Position numbers and translations under genes: made by a program | Notes under the pieces: generated by a model | The model's input: the letters and a program-made list of their open reading frames with translations, nothing else | What the model was told of the DNA's origin: nothing | Databases searched by the model: none | Source of the DNA: Williamsia muralis NBRC 105860 | Lineage (GTDB): Bacteria; Actinomycetota; Actinomycetes; Mycobacteriales; Mycobacteriaceae | Direction: 5' to 3' | Length of the DNA stretch: 64,000 bases | NCBI RefSeq assembly: GCF_001598915.1 | Contig: NZ_BDAP01000005.1 | Coordinates: 372,001-436,000 of the forward strand | In this document: piece after piece, positions 8,828 through 16,241 of the stretch | Numbering within the stretch: position 1 is the stretch's first letter | How the letters are laid out: each line of letters begins with the position of its first letter

Positions 8828-8845
8828 CTCGGATGCGAGTCCGAG
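8828..8845. promoter_or_regulatory. small inverted repeat in the leader of the early operon
   Basis: CTCGGA-TGCGAG-TCCGAG lies 25 bases before the excisionase-like gene, in the 128-bp gap that probably carries the early promoter. It could be an operator or a leader hairpin. No clear -35/-10 pair could be fixed. Confidence 0.35.
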
Positions 8846-8870
8846 GGCTGAAGCACGCCTGGAGGCATGC

Positions 8871-9065
8871 ATGTCCAGACCATCCGTTCCGCGTCGATAT
8901 GTTTCGATAGCGGACGCTGCCGAGTATCTCGGTGTCACCGATCGCACAGTCCGCCAGATGATCGCAGACGGACGACTCACCGGTTACCGCAATGGGACGC
9001 GCCTAATACGCCTCGACCTTAATCAGGTTGACGCAGCCATGACCCCATTCGGCGGTGCCGCATGA
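8871..9065 (+). CDS. excisionase-like helix-turn-helix DNA-binding protein
   Basis: A 64-residue protein that is almost entirely one MerR/excisionase-type winged helix: YVSIADAAEYLGVTDRTVRQ then MIADGRLTGYRNGTRLIRLD. GGAGG lies six bases before the ATG. Small proteins of this kind act as recombination directionality factors or activators (Xis/AlpA-like). It is the first gene of the overlapping chain up to 12699. Confidence 0.85.
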   Translation: MSRPSVPRRYVSIADAAEYLGVTDRTVRQMIADGRLTGYRNGTRLIRLDLNQVDAAMTPFGGAA

Positions 9066-9244
9066 GCGCCGCGAATTGGGAACTGGCACAGGCGGATCTA
9101 ATCGCCGGCGGTCCGTCGACTCACCCGGCCGAACGCTTGATCTTCCGCCTGGACGCCGTGCAGCGCATGTACGAGATTGAGCGTCACGCTGACCTTCAGC
9201 TTGCACCTACAGACCTCAACCTGGTCGGCGGTGACACCGCATGA
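9062..9244 (+). CDS. small protein, unknown
   Basis: A 60-residue protein overlapping the HTH gene by ATGA, so its translation is probably coupled. No motif recognised. The coupling and its location between the HTH gene and the primase support a real gene. Confidence 0.65.
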   Translation: MSAANWELAQADLIAGGPSTHPAERLIFRLDAVQRMYEIERHADLQLAPTDLNLVGGDTA

Positions 9245-9513
9245 CCGGCCGTAGAATTGGCGCCGCCCCCGGCCGAGGAACCAGGGGCGAGCGGGCGAAC
9301 AGCAGGGCAGCCGTCTGGACTCATCTTAACGCGCCCACCGAAGTCCTCACGGTAGACGAGCGCAGAGAACGCGATCTAGTTGCTGAGTTGCATGACCGCG
9401 GCTACCGGATCGCCGTGCGCTGCCGCACATGCGGGTCATGGTTGGCGGCACCGAAGTCCGTCGAATCATTCCAGGGTCCGGTGTGCCGTCGCCGCGAAGG
9501 TGGTGCGAAATGA
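9241..9513 (+). CDS. small zinc-ribbon-like protein, unknown
   Basis: A 90-residue protein with a basic N-terminus and a C-terminal CRTCGSWL...GPVCRR motif that could hold one zinc ion with three cysteines and another ligand. It overlaps the upstream gene (ATGA) and the primase gene (ATGA). Small Cys-rich proteins like this are common before replication genes in actinophages; its role is unknown. Confidence 0.65.
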   Translation: MTGRRIGAAPGRGTRGERANSRAAVWTHLNAPTEVLTVDERRERDLVAELHDRGYRIAVRCRTCGSWLAAPKSVESFQGPVCRRREGGAK

Positions 9514-11531
9514 CGGCATACGACCGCGTGATCGACGCGTTCCGTTCCGAAGGCCTGACCGTCATCGACAACGGTCACGGCAAGGCCCAGGCGCAGGCAC
9601 CCGGCCACTCCCCCGCTGACCGCTCGGTCTCGATTACCCAGATCGCCGGCCAAGTTTTGATGCACTCCCATTCGGACCCGACCGCCAATGTTCTCGACAC
9701 CCTCGGGCTGACTATGGCGGATCTGTTCGACGACAAGCGTGGGACCGTCTACGACTACCCAGACGGTCGGAAGGTTTTTCGATCGGTCGACAAGACGTTC
9801 CGTCAGTCGGGAAATACGAAGGGTCGCAACCTTTTCCACGTCGATCGCATCGGTGACGCTGAGACGGTCTACTACGTGGAAGGCGAGAAGGATGTCCTGG
9901 CCGCCGAATCAGTCGGCGCGGTCGCAGTGTGCAACGCCGCCGGGGCCGGCAAGTCCCACCTGTTCGACCTAACACCCCTTCACGGCAAACGGGTGGTGAT
10001 CGTCGCGGACAAAGATGGACCGGGCCGCAAACACGCCCAGCAAGTCGCCGAACAGCTCGACGGTAAAGCAGAGTGGTACATCGTCGAATCCGTCGTCGGC
10101 AAAGACATGGCCGATCATGTTGCCGCCGGGAAGCAGTTGTCGGAGTTGGTAGCCCAGCGGCCACCGGGCCGATACCTGAAGGTCACCCGCGGGTCTCAAG
10201 TGAAGACGAGCGTGGTCGATTGGCTGATCGAGGACTGGATACCGCGTGGCGCGCTGACACTGCTCGCCGGCCGTGAAGGTCTCGGTAAGTCGACGATCGC
10301 GTGTGAGTGGTCAGCGTGGCTGACCCGGCAAGGGTTCACGATCATGTACCTGCACACCGAAGACAGCCGGGAACATACCGTCGCACCGCGATTACTCGCC
10401 GCCGGTGCCGACATGGACAAGGTGTTGTTCGTCGACGTGCAGACCGAGACCAGCGACACCGGAACAATCACCCTGCCGCTCGACAACCACCAGCTCGAAA
10501 AGGTCATCGAAGCCGAGGGCGTGAAGTTCATGGTGCTCGATGCCGCGACTAGTTCGATGTCGGCAGAATTGTCGGGCAAAGATGACCGGCAGGTCCGGCA
10601 GTTCCTTGAACCGCTCTCTCAGATGGCCGCACGACAGAACATGGTCGTGCTCGGGCTGGTGCACTTCGGTAAGCGCGACGGTGCCGACAGCGGGAAGCTG
10701 ATCCTCGGTTCGATCGCGTGGTCTCAGGTCGCCCGTTCGGTGCTCTCAGTCGCCTATGACGAGGACGACGAGCGGTTGGTGGTCACCAACACCAAAGGCA
10801 ACCTCGCCAAGCGTGTGCGGTCTGAAGCGTGCCGGGTGGTGTCCAAGTCGGTCGTCACCGATACCGGCGCCACTGAAGTCGGTGTGATCGATTGGCTTGG
10901 TGAAACGACTCAAGATGCCCGCACGATTTTGTCGGGGTCAGGTGAAGACCAAAGCGACCGCGACGACGTCGATGCGTGGCTGACTGAACTACTCCGGGCC
11001 GGCCGGATCAAAGCGACCGAGGTCTATTCGGCCGCCGACGCCGCCGGCCACTCCAAAGACAAAGCCAAAAACGCGAAGAAGCGTCTCGGTGTCATTGCGG
11101 TGAAAGACGTGGCGTGGTGGTGGTCGCTCCCCATCCAAGGGAGTCAAGGGAGCAAGGAAGGGAGTCATACACAAAATGAGACTCCCTTGCTCCCTTCCAG
11201 GTCAGAAGGGGTGTCCGATACTCCCTTGGATTCAGTCAAGGGAGCAAGGGAGTCAAGGGAGCAAGGGAGCGTGCATGACTCCCTTGACACTCCCTTGCCT
11301 GTAGAACCATCCGCGCTCGTGTTCGACGGCACTCCCCCGGCGACTCGATTCGCGACCGCATGCACCGAGTGCGGTGAAGCTCTGACCGCTCACAACATCA
11401 CTGGCCTGTGCTTGGAATGCAAGCTCGCCCAGACAGTGCCGCCCATCGGTGACGTCACCGAAAACACTCCAGGAATGACACCGCGGGTGTTGGAGATTCT
11501 GGCCCGCGTCAACAGCAAGGAAGCGTCATGA
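9510..11531 (+). CDS. primase-helicase: TOPRIM domain fused to RecA-like (AAA_25) ATPase
   Basis: A 673-residue replication protein. An N-terminal primase-like part carries a TOPRIM fold: Glu124 in YYVEGEKD and Asp167/Asp169 in VVIVADKDGPG. A RecA-like helicase follows, with Walker A GREGLGKST (254-262), Walker B VKFMVLDAA and LGLVHFGKRDG. A winged-helix-like part comes next, then a low-complexity linker (about 543-596) and a C-terminal CTEC...CLEC zinc finger (Cys618-637). The ATG at 9510 overlaps the previous stop by 4 bp, which decides the start. It should drive replication of the excised element. The linker DNA holds the heptamer array at 11137-11296. Confidence 0.9.
   Translation: MTAYDRVIDAFRSEGLTVIDNGHGKAQAQAPGHSPADRSVSITQIAGQVLMHSHSDPTANVLDTLGLTMADLFDDKRGTVYDYPDGRKVFRSVDKTFRQSGNTKGRNLFHVDRIGDAETVYYVEGEKDVLAAESVGAVAVCNAAGAGKSHLFDLTPLHGKRVVIVADKDGPGRKHAQQVAEQLDGKAEWYIVESVVGKDMADHVAAGKQLSELVAQRPPGRYLKVTRGSQVKTSVVDWLIEDWIPRGALTLLAGREGLGKSTIACEWSAWLTRQGFTIMYLHTEDSREHTVAPRLLAAGADMDKVLFVDVQTETSDTGTITLPLDNHQLEKVIEAEGVKFMVLDAATSSMSAELSGKDDRQVRQFLEPLSQMAARQNMVVLGLVHFGKRDGADSGKLILGSIAWSQVARSVLSVAYDEDDERLVVTNTKGNLAKRVRSEACRVVSKSVVTDTGATEVGVIDWLGETTQDARTILSGSGEDQSDRDDVDAWLTELLRAGRIKATEVYSAADAAGHSKDKAKNAKKRLGVIAVKDVAWWWSLPIQGSQGSKEGSHTQNETPLLPSRSEGVSDTPLDSVKGARESREQGSVHDSLDTPLPVEPSALVFDGTPPATRFATACTECGEALTAHNITGLCLECKLAQTVPPIGDVTENTPGMTPRVLEILARVNSKEAS
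11137..11296. repeat. twelve-copy AAGGGAG iteron-like array in both orientations, candidate replication origin
   Basis: AAGGGAG on the plus strand starts at 11137, 11146, 11158, 11238, 11246, 11255 and 11263. Its complement CTCCCTT starts at 11182, 11190, 11221, 11279 and 11290. Many copies are 8-9 bp apart, alternating as GGGAGTCAA and GGGAGCAA, and the opposing groups can pair as imperfect hairpins. The array falls in the low-complexity linker of the primase-helicase. Iterons recognised by an adjacent Rep/primase are the rule in PICIs and many plasmids, so an origin is the favoured reading. Confidence 0.7.
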
Positions 11532-11767
11532 ACTTCATCTCTAACGCCGACGAACGCCGCGCCGCTGAGTGGGTCGCAGCTCGCCTGGCCGGTGACCACG
11601 ACAAGATAATTCGACTGGAAGCCGAAGGGCATATCAACCCACTATCGGTGTATCGAACGATGGAAGTCGCGGCCGCCGAATACTGGTTGATACGGGACGA
11701 AGCACTCGCCCGCGTCGAAGCCCACATCGAACAGTTGATCTTCACCGAGCAAGGTCTCGACGAATGA
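11528..11767 (+). CDS. small helical protein, unknown
   Basis: A 79-residue acidic helical protein, joined to the primase gene by an ATGA overlap and to the next gene in the same way. No motif recognised. Coupled translation argues that it is expressed with the replication genes. Confidence 0.65.
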   Translation: MNFISNADERRAAEWVAARLAGDHDKIIRLEAEGHINPLSVYRTMEVAAAEYWLIRDEALARVEAHIEQLIFTEQGLDE

Positions 11768-11940
11768 CGGTCAAAGCCTCGAACAACGACCGTCTCGCCC
11801 GCCGGCTCTGGAACCTGGCACACCGCGCCGGCCACGGTGACCTCGACGAGCGGGAAACCAACGCGCTGCACGCCTACCTCGATCACTACCAGGCGACCGT
11901 CCGCGAATGGCGCGCCGGCACAAACCCAAAGCCATCATGA
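11764..11940 (+). CDS. small protein, unknown
   Basis: A 58-residue protein read from the ATGA overlap at 11764 (begins MTVKASNNDRLARRLWNLAH, ends TNPKPS). It is helical and moderately basic. Its exact fit between two 4-bp overlaps is the main evidence. Confidence 0.6.
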   Translation: MTVKASNNDRLARRLWNLAHRAGHGDLDERETNALHAYLDHYQATVREWRAGTNPKPS

Positions 11941-12074
11941 TGACCCGGCGAATCTTCTCCAGCGTCGCCGGGTGGATCGAGATACCCGAAGACAACACCG
12001 GGCGGTGGGACGGCACCCACGCCCCGGCCAACACACCCGAGTCTGACGACTACCCGAAGGACCACCCGAAATGA
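11937..12074 (+). CDS. small protein, unknown
   Basis: A 45-residue protein from ATG 11937 (MMTRRIFSSVAGWIEIPEDN) ending just inside the next gene. Both ends are ATGA overlaps, continuing the coupled chain. The C-terminus is rich in Asp, Pro and Lys. No family recognised. Confidence 0.55.
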   Translation: MMTRRIFSSVAGWIEIPEDNTGRWDGTHAPANTPESDDYPKDHPK

Positions 12075-12310
12075 CAACCGATCACCGCGCCCTAGAAAAC
12101 CGCGCCGCCGCTGCGCGCCTTCTCATCCACCGACTCAGCGATGACCACATCGGCATCGAAGAGTCCTACCGCACTGCACCGCACCGCATCATCGAGTTGA
12201 TCGGACCGACGCAGGACTTGCTAGCCGAACTCGTTGTCGACCAGGAGCGGCTTATCGAGCGACTACGCCACGATCTGGCCGTGACCACGCTGCGATTGGA
12301 AAGCGAATGA
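12071..12310 (+). CDS. small helical protein, unknown
   Basis: A 79-residue protein with a likely coiled-coil C-terminal half (AELVVDQERLIERLRHDLAV). ATGA overlaps join it to both neighbours. No function can be assigned. Confidence 0.62.
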   Translation: MTTDHRALENRAAAARLLIHRLSDDHIGIEESYRTAPHRIIELIGPTQDLLAELVVDQERLIERLRHDLAVTTLRLESE

Positions 12311-12699
12311 TCAGCTCAGTGCAGGGAACCCTGCTCACCGACGACGACGCGAAATATCTGCTCGCCGCCATCGATTCCATGGTTGCTGCCCTGGGACGAC
12401 ACGGCCAAGCACCTTCGCCACGATTGGCCGCGACGACCGACCGACTACGCAAAACTGTTGCAGCCGCCAGCGATTCGCGGTCAATCGCCAGTGAACACGC
12501 CAGAAATGCAGGCGGCGAATGGTTTTCGGACGACGATAGCCCCTATGCGATCACCTCACCCAGTGAAGCCGCGAAAATCCTCGGCATCACACCCAACGGT
12601 GTCCGAGACCTTGCGCGCCGCGGAGCACTACCGGCGCGACGCTCAGGCGGCCGATGGTTCATATCTGCCGCTGCCGTTATGGAACGCGCTCGCCACTGA
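12307..12699 (+). CDS. helix-turn-helix protein preceding the capsid genes
   Basis: A 130-residue protein. The N-terminal half is helical (LLTDDDAKYLLAAIDSMV). Residues 80-130 form a MerR/excisionase-type winged helix: SPSEAAKILGITPNGVRDLA then RRGALPARRSGGRWFISAAA. It is the last gene of the coupled chain and sits 26 bp before the capsid protease. It may activate the late module. The wing also resembles lambda Nu1-type small terminases, so a DNA-packaging specificity factor is a second possibility. Confidence 0.75.
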   Translation: MISSVQGTLLTDDDAKYLLAAIDSMVAALGRHGQAPSPRLAATTDRLRKTVAAASDSRSIASEHARNAGGEWFSDDDSPYAITSPSEAAKILGITPNGVRDLARRGALPARRSGGRWFISAAAVMERARH

Positions 12700-12725
12700 C
12701 GCCGACGTGTCCGGGTCTGCCGCCC

Positions 12726-13271
12726 ATGGTTAGGACCCGGACGCTACGCGACGTCGAACTGATCAAAGTCGGTTCATGGGACATCAGCACCGGCAGTTGG
12801 GCGGTGACCGCGGGTGACCTCGAATCGGCGGTCGCCGCCCATCACGCCGGCGTACTGAGAAAACCGCCCCTCAAACTCGGTCACATCGACGACAGGTTCG
12901 ACGGGCAACCGTCGTTCGGTCACATCGACGACGTGCGTGTAGCCGAAGACGGAGCGACCTTGGTCGGCGACCTGGTAGTGCCGGAATGGCTTGCCGCGTC
13001 GATCCCGGTGCACTGGCCTGACCGATCAGTTGAAGCGCTCAAGAACTTTGAAGCCGCGGACGGAACCATGTGGCCGCTCGTGTTGACCGGCCTAGCGCTA
13101 CTGGGTGCGACCGCACCGGGAATCGACACCCTTCGCCAGCTTCATGACCCAGTGGCAGCGTCCCGGATCACGTTACGCCCGGGCGCGCACCCGCAACCCT
13201 TAACCGGCACCCGCGATCGCGCAGTGCTCATCGCAGCGGCACGGCGCCGCCGCACCCACAGAAAGGTTTGA
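12726..13271 (+). CDS. capsid maturation protease, Mu gpI-like N-terminal domain
   Basis: A 181-residue protein matching the Mu protease I pattern: PPLKLGHIDD (His53), FGHIDDVRV, then PDRSVE (Ser101) and LVLTGLALLGATAPGI. His53 and Ser101 are the likely catalytic residues. In Mu-like phages a scaffold region follows within the same protein; here the protein ends soon after the protease domain with a basic tail, and a matching scaffold-like segment is encoded separately at 14578. It would process the head during assembly. Confidence 0.8.
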   Translation: MVRTRTLRDVELIKVGSWDISTGSWAVTAGDLESAVAAHHAGVLRKPPLKLGHIDDRFDGQPSFGHIDDVRVAEDGATLVGDLVVPEWLAASIPVHWPDRSVEALKNFEAADGTMWPLVLTGLALLGATAPGIDTLRQLHDPVAASRITLRPGAHPQPLTGTRDRAVLIAAARRRRTHRKV

Positions 13272-13275
13272 CCCC

Positions 13276-13659
13276 ATGTCCACATCGCTCTCAAACGTCT
13301 CGGTCTATGCACCGGGCGCCGACATCACCGCCCAGGCAACCGGCACCATCGTCGCCCGGACATTCGTGGCTATCAGCGGCAACCGGGCGGCCGGTGGGAA
13401 CATCAGCGTCGCCACAGCCACCGCCGGCGGCCGCGTTGCAGGAGTAGCCAAGAACGACGCCGCCACCGGCGAACTCGTGTCCCTGGCCCGCGGCAACTCC
13501 CGCGTCGTCAAGGTCACCGCAGACGGCGCCATCGCCTTCGGCGTCGAGGTCGAAGTCGGCGCCGCCGGCAAAGCCAAAACCAAAACTAGCGGCGTCGCAG
13601 TCGGCTACGCCGTCACCGGCGCCACCTCCGGCGCTGACGCCGAAATCTCCCTCTACTGA
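13276..13659 (+). CDS. capsid decoration/stabilisation protein (DUF2190-like)
   Basis: A 127-residue beta-rich, Ala/Gly/Thr-rich protein lying between protease and major capsid genes, the usual place of head decoration proteins. The repeated short beta motifs (GRVAGVAKNDAATGELVSLA) resemble the DUF2190 capsid-stabilising family. GAAAGG lies nine bases before the ATG. Confidence 0.72.
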   Translation: MSTSLSNVSVYAPGADITAQATGTIVARTFVAISGNRAAGGNISVATATAGGRVAGVAKNDAATGELVSLARGNSRVVKVTADGAIAFGVEVEVGAAGKAKTKTSGVAVGYAVTGATSGADAEISLY

Positions 13660-13675
13660 AAAGGACTGACATCTC

Positions 13676-14554
13676 ATGGTTAACGCTCTGATCCCCGAAC
13701 TGTCCGGCCGGCGCCTTACCGTCGACACGGCACTCAAGTCGCCTACCGTCATCCGCAACCAAATCGCTCGGCTCGCCGACGAACAAATCCTGCTGCCGAA
13801 GTTCTTCCACAACCACGGCGCCCCGGTCGAAGGCGGTGGCCTGCTCTACAGCGTCATTCAGGCATCCGACTTCTACGTGAGCACCGACCTCGAAAAGCGT
13901 TCGCCCCTCTCGGAGTACAAGGTCGTCGAAGGTGTCGACCCGGAACCGAAACTCGCACCCGTCGAAGACTGGGGTGGGAAGTTCCAGGTCTCGGACGAAC
14001 AGATCAGCCGCAACGATGTCAGCTACCTCGACCAGCAGACCACTCAGTTGGCGAACACCATCGCCCGCAAGCTCGATCAGGCCGCGATCCTAGCGATTAC
14101 AACCGCGGTCACCGGCGACAACATCGTCACCGGCCACGACTGGGACGGGCTGGTGTTTGTCGGCCCCGAAGCCAACCTGACGGTTTCAGCCAACCGACCC
14201 ACCGCCGACCTATCCGCCGCGCAACTCGCCTCCGACCTGCAAGAGATGGGTATCACTCACGATCTGCTCGTCGTTCACCCCAACCAGGCGCATGCACTGC
14301 GGGTTGCCTACGGCGATGGACTCGATGACATGCTCAAGTCAGCAGGCGTCGGACTCTTCTCCAATCCCCGCATCGCCTCCGGCACCGCATGGGCAATCAA
14401 GTCCGGGGAAGTCGGCACGGTTGGGTTTGAGAAGCCGCTGACCATCGACAGTTGGGACGACCGCAGCACCCGAAGCCGGTGGATCCAGGCCTATTGCGTG
14501 CCGGCGTTCGCAGTCGACAAGCCTTACGCCGCCAAGAAAATCACCGGACTCTGA
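13676..14554 (+). CDS. major capsid protein, HK97-like fold
   Basis: A 292-residue protein with the features of actinophage major capsid proteins: an N-terminal PTVIRNQIARLADEQILLPK helix, an E-loop-like SDFYVSTDLEKRSPLSEYKV segment, the DQAAILAITTAV spine helix, and a C-terminal IQAYCVPAFAVDKPYA strand. AAAAGGA precedes the ATG by nine bases. It should form the element's own icosahedral head. The order protease, decoration, capsid is typical of phages. Confidence 0.85.
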   Translation: MVNALIPELSGRRLTVDTALKSPTVIRNQIARLADEQILLPKFFHNHGAPVEGGGLLYSVIQASDFYVSTDLEKRSPLSEYKVVEGVDPEPKLAPVEDWGGKFQVSDEQISRNDVSYLDQQTTQLANTIARKLDQAAILAITTAVTGDNIVTGHDWDGLVFVGPEANLTVSANRPTADLSAAQLASDLQEMGITHDLLVVHPNQAHALRVAYGDGLDDMLKSAGVGLFSNPRIASGTAWAIKSGEVGTVGFEKPLTIDSWDDRSTRSRWIQAYCVPAFAVDKPYAAKKITGL

Positions 14555-14577
14555 CCCGGAAAGGGATGACAACCACC

Positions 14578-15081
14578 ATGTCCGAAACCACTGGAACACT
14601 CATCATGGCGGCCAAGGGCGCCGACGCCCCCCGCTTCGAGTTCACGGCCGACCAAACCAACAAGTTACTCGAACTGCTAGGCCTTTCACCCGACGACCCG
14701 AGCATCGACGTCGCAACCATCCTCACCGTCATCGAGGACATGTCGAAGGCAAGTGCCGGTGACCCGATCGCCGCCGCAAAGAAAGCCGGACTCACGACGA
14801 TCGACCCCGAGTCGCTGACCCACCTCCAAGCCGAAGCGCAGAAGGGTCGCGACCTCATCGCCGCATCCGCCCGCCGCGAAGTCGAAGACAAAGTCGACAC
14901 CGCCATCAAGGCAGGCAAGATTCCACCCGCCCGCAAAGGCCACTGGATCACGCTGGTCACCAACGACGGCGCACTCGGCGAAGTTCTCGCGTCCATGCCC
15001 GCCAACGTGCTCCCCGTAGCCGAAATCGGACACTCAGGCGGCGCCGAGGACGCCGCAGAACCCGCAGAATGGTTCCGCTGA
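14578..15081 (+). CDS. scaffold-like protein, matches C-terminal part of Mu gpI-type proteases
   Basis: A 167-residue acidic helical protein. Residues about 100-130 (REVEDKVDTAIKAGKIPPAR then KGHWITLVTND) follow the conserved C-terminal signature of Mu I-like protease/scaffold proteins. Encoding it apart from the protease, after the major capsid gene, is unusual. The ATG at 14578 is preferred because GGAAAGGG abuts an in-frame ATG at 14566 with no spacing. It probably acts as the inner scaffold or a capsid-size determinant; this is inferred from the motif only. Confidence 0.6.
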   Translation: MSETTGTLIMAAKGADAPRFEFTADQTNKLLELLGLSPDDPSIDVATILTVIEDMSKASAGDPIAAAKKAGLTTIDPESLTHLQAEAQKGRDLIAASARREVEDKVDTAIKAGKIPPARKGHWITLVTNDGALGEVLASMPANVLPVAEIGHSGGAEDAAEPAEWFR

Positions 15082-15244
15082 CCACCCGCTAAAACACCCC
15101 GAAAACCTCGGCGTCAAGCCCACCCCGGCCAGGTTCATTCAGCCTGGCGCAGGGGAAGTATGGCCGGAGAGTTGGCAAACGAAGAGCGCACGGCAACGTC
15201 GCGCCCCTCCTTTCCACCAACGATGACCCGACCAGCGCCGAACC

Positions 15245-15280
15245 AGAACACCCCCGAGCAACATGCGCCGGGGGTGTTCT
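15245..15280. terminator. stem-loop after the capsid operon
   Basis: Perfect 11-bp arms AGAACACCCCC and GGGGGTGTTCT around a 14-base loop. No T-run follows. It lies 160 bp after the last capsid-module gene. Confidence 0.6.
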
Positions 15281-15413
15281 GCTGTCAACAAGAAGGCAGC
15301 AACAGCCGCCATGACCCCCACCATCAACCACGTCAAACGAGGTCGATCACAGGCCACTCAGGACCGATCAACGAGCGCGGAAAGTGCCCTCGGAAAAATC
15401 CACACCCCGCCCC

Positions 15414-15445
15414 CGCCTGACTCCGTTGCCCAGTCAGGCGTTTTC
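15414..15445 (+). terminator. rho-independent terminator of the capsid operon
   Basis: Perfect 9-bp arms CGCCTGACT and AGTCAGGCG around a 9-base loop, followed by TTTTCTCTCC. Confidence 0.75.
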
Positions 15446-15634
15446 TCTCCCCGGGGTTTTTCCCAGATCATTTTCGCCATCGTCGCAGGTCAGAGCGTTG
15501 TCGGTTGTTAACGATCCGTCGCTCTCATGCTTGTCGATTGCCGGTTCTGGCCCTAGAACTGGCGAGAACTGGTGTTTTCGAGGGATTTTGACCCGTTTTG
15601 AGGCCGGTTTTGAGGGTGTTGATCGGACCCGAAA

Positions 15635-15651
15635 CTAGGTCATTGACCTAG
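15635..15651. promoter_or_regulatory. 17-bp palindrome at the end of the right-end operon
   Basis: CTAGGTCA-T-TGACCTAG is a perfect 8+1+8 palindrome that overlaps the stop codon of the leftward gene at 15648. It is short for a terminator and has the size of an operator for a dimeric repressor. No second copy was noticed in the element. Confidence 0.4.
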
Positions 15652-16220
15652 AGGTTGTCGTCGTCGCGTTGCAGTGTGTGATTTGCACGCGGGGATAGTT
15701 CCTCGAGTTTTTTCGTCCGGCGCACATGCTTGGGAATGTCGACGGTCGGCATGACGGACGGCGGAAAGAGGCCCTCGGACGGCAGTTGATCGAACTCGAA
15801 TCGAACCGTCTTTCTGAGCCATCGTTTCGGGCTCGGTGACCATGTCACGATGAGCGCTTCGCCGCCCTCCAGGGGCTTGGGCACACCAACCGTGAGGCGT
15901 ACCGTGTCGCCCGCTCGGACCACCGCCAGCCGGTGTGACCACAGTGGTGGTGCGCCTTCCAGGATGTCTGCGCGGCTCGGCACAACGGCGTCGCATCCCG
16001 ACCCATAGAGCCTCACATCGAAGGCGTCGCCGTCGCCAATATTGATAAGTGAGGCGTGCGCGGTCACTCTGCCGGCCGAGCTGAGATGTTCGTCGAATGT
16101 CGGCGACAGGCGGCCTTCGAGGCGCAGGACGGCGCGTGGTCGGTCGAACCATCGAATCGCGACAGTCACTGCCGCCGACACTCCCGCGGCGATCGGGACG
16201 ATTTGATACCAGTCGGTCAC
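15648..16220 (-). CDS. membrane-anchored protein with beta-rich domain, unknown
   Basis: A 190-residue protein with one N-terminal membrane helix (IVPIAAGVSAAVTVAIRW), then a predicted beta-sandwich (VTAHASLINIGDGDAFDVRL onward) and a basic, polar C-terminal tail. It lies 21 bp after the previous leftward gene, in the operon next to attR, where lysogenic-conversion or exclusion genes often sit. I do not recognise the family. A superinfection-exclusion or anti-phage role is speculation. Confidence 0.65.
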   Translation of the reverse strand: MTDWYQIVPIAAGVSAAVTVAIRWFDRPRAVLRLEGRLSPTFDEHLSSAGRVTAHASLINIGDGDAFDVRLYGSGCDAVVPSRADILEGAPPLWSHRLAVVRAGDTVRLTVGVPKPLEGGEALIVTWSPSPKRWLRKTVRFEFDQLPSEGLFPPSVMPTVDIPKHVRRTKKLEELSPRANHTLQRDDDNL

Positions 16221-16241
16221 GACCTGATCTTCGCAGGAAGT

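Larger units (their letters stand above)
15082..15647. other. 566-bp non-coding stretch between convergent capsid and right-end operons
   Basis: No open frame here has coding character. It holds two strong stem-loops (15245-15280 and 15414-15440), short repeats of AGAACTGG and GTTTTGAG (about 15555-15620) and a 17-bp palindrome at its right edge. Because the element has capsid genes but no terminase, this is one place to look for a packaging (cos/pac) site recognised by a helper phage; no such site could be identified by eye. Confidence 0.6.

Noticed and set aside
11137-11296. Heptamer array as a simple coding repeat or a CRISPR
   Set aside because: The copies are in both orientations and several frames, so peptide repeats do not explain them; spacing is far too short and irregular for CRISPR.
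15160-15511. Two rightward open frames in the gap after the capsid operon
   Set aside because: Both run through strong stem-loops, have no ribosome-binding site and no protein-like composition.
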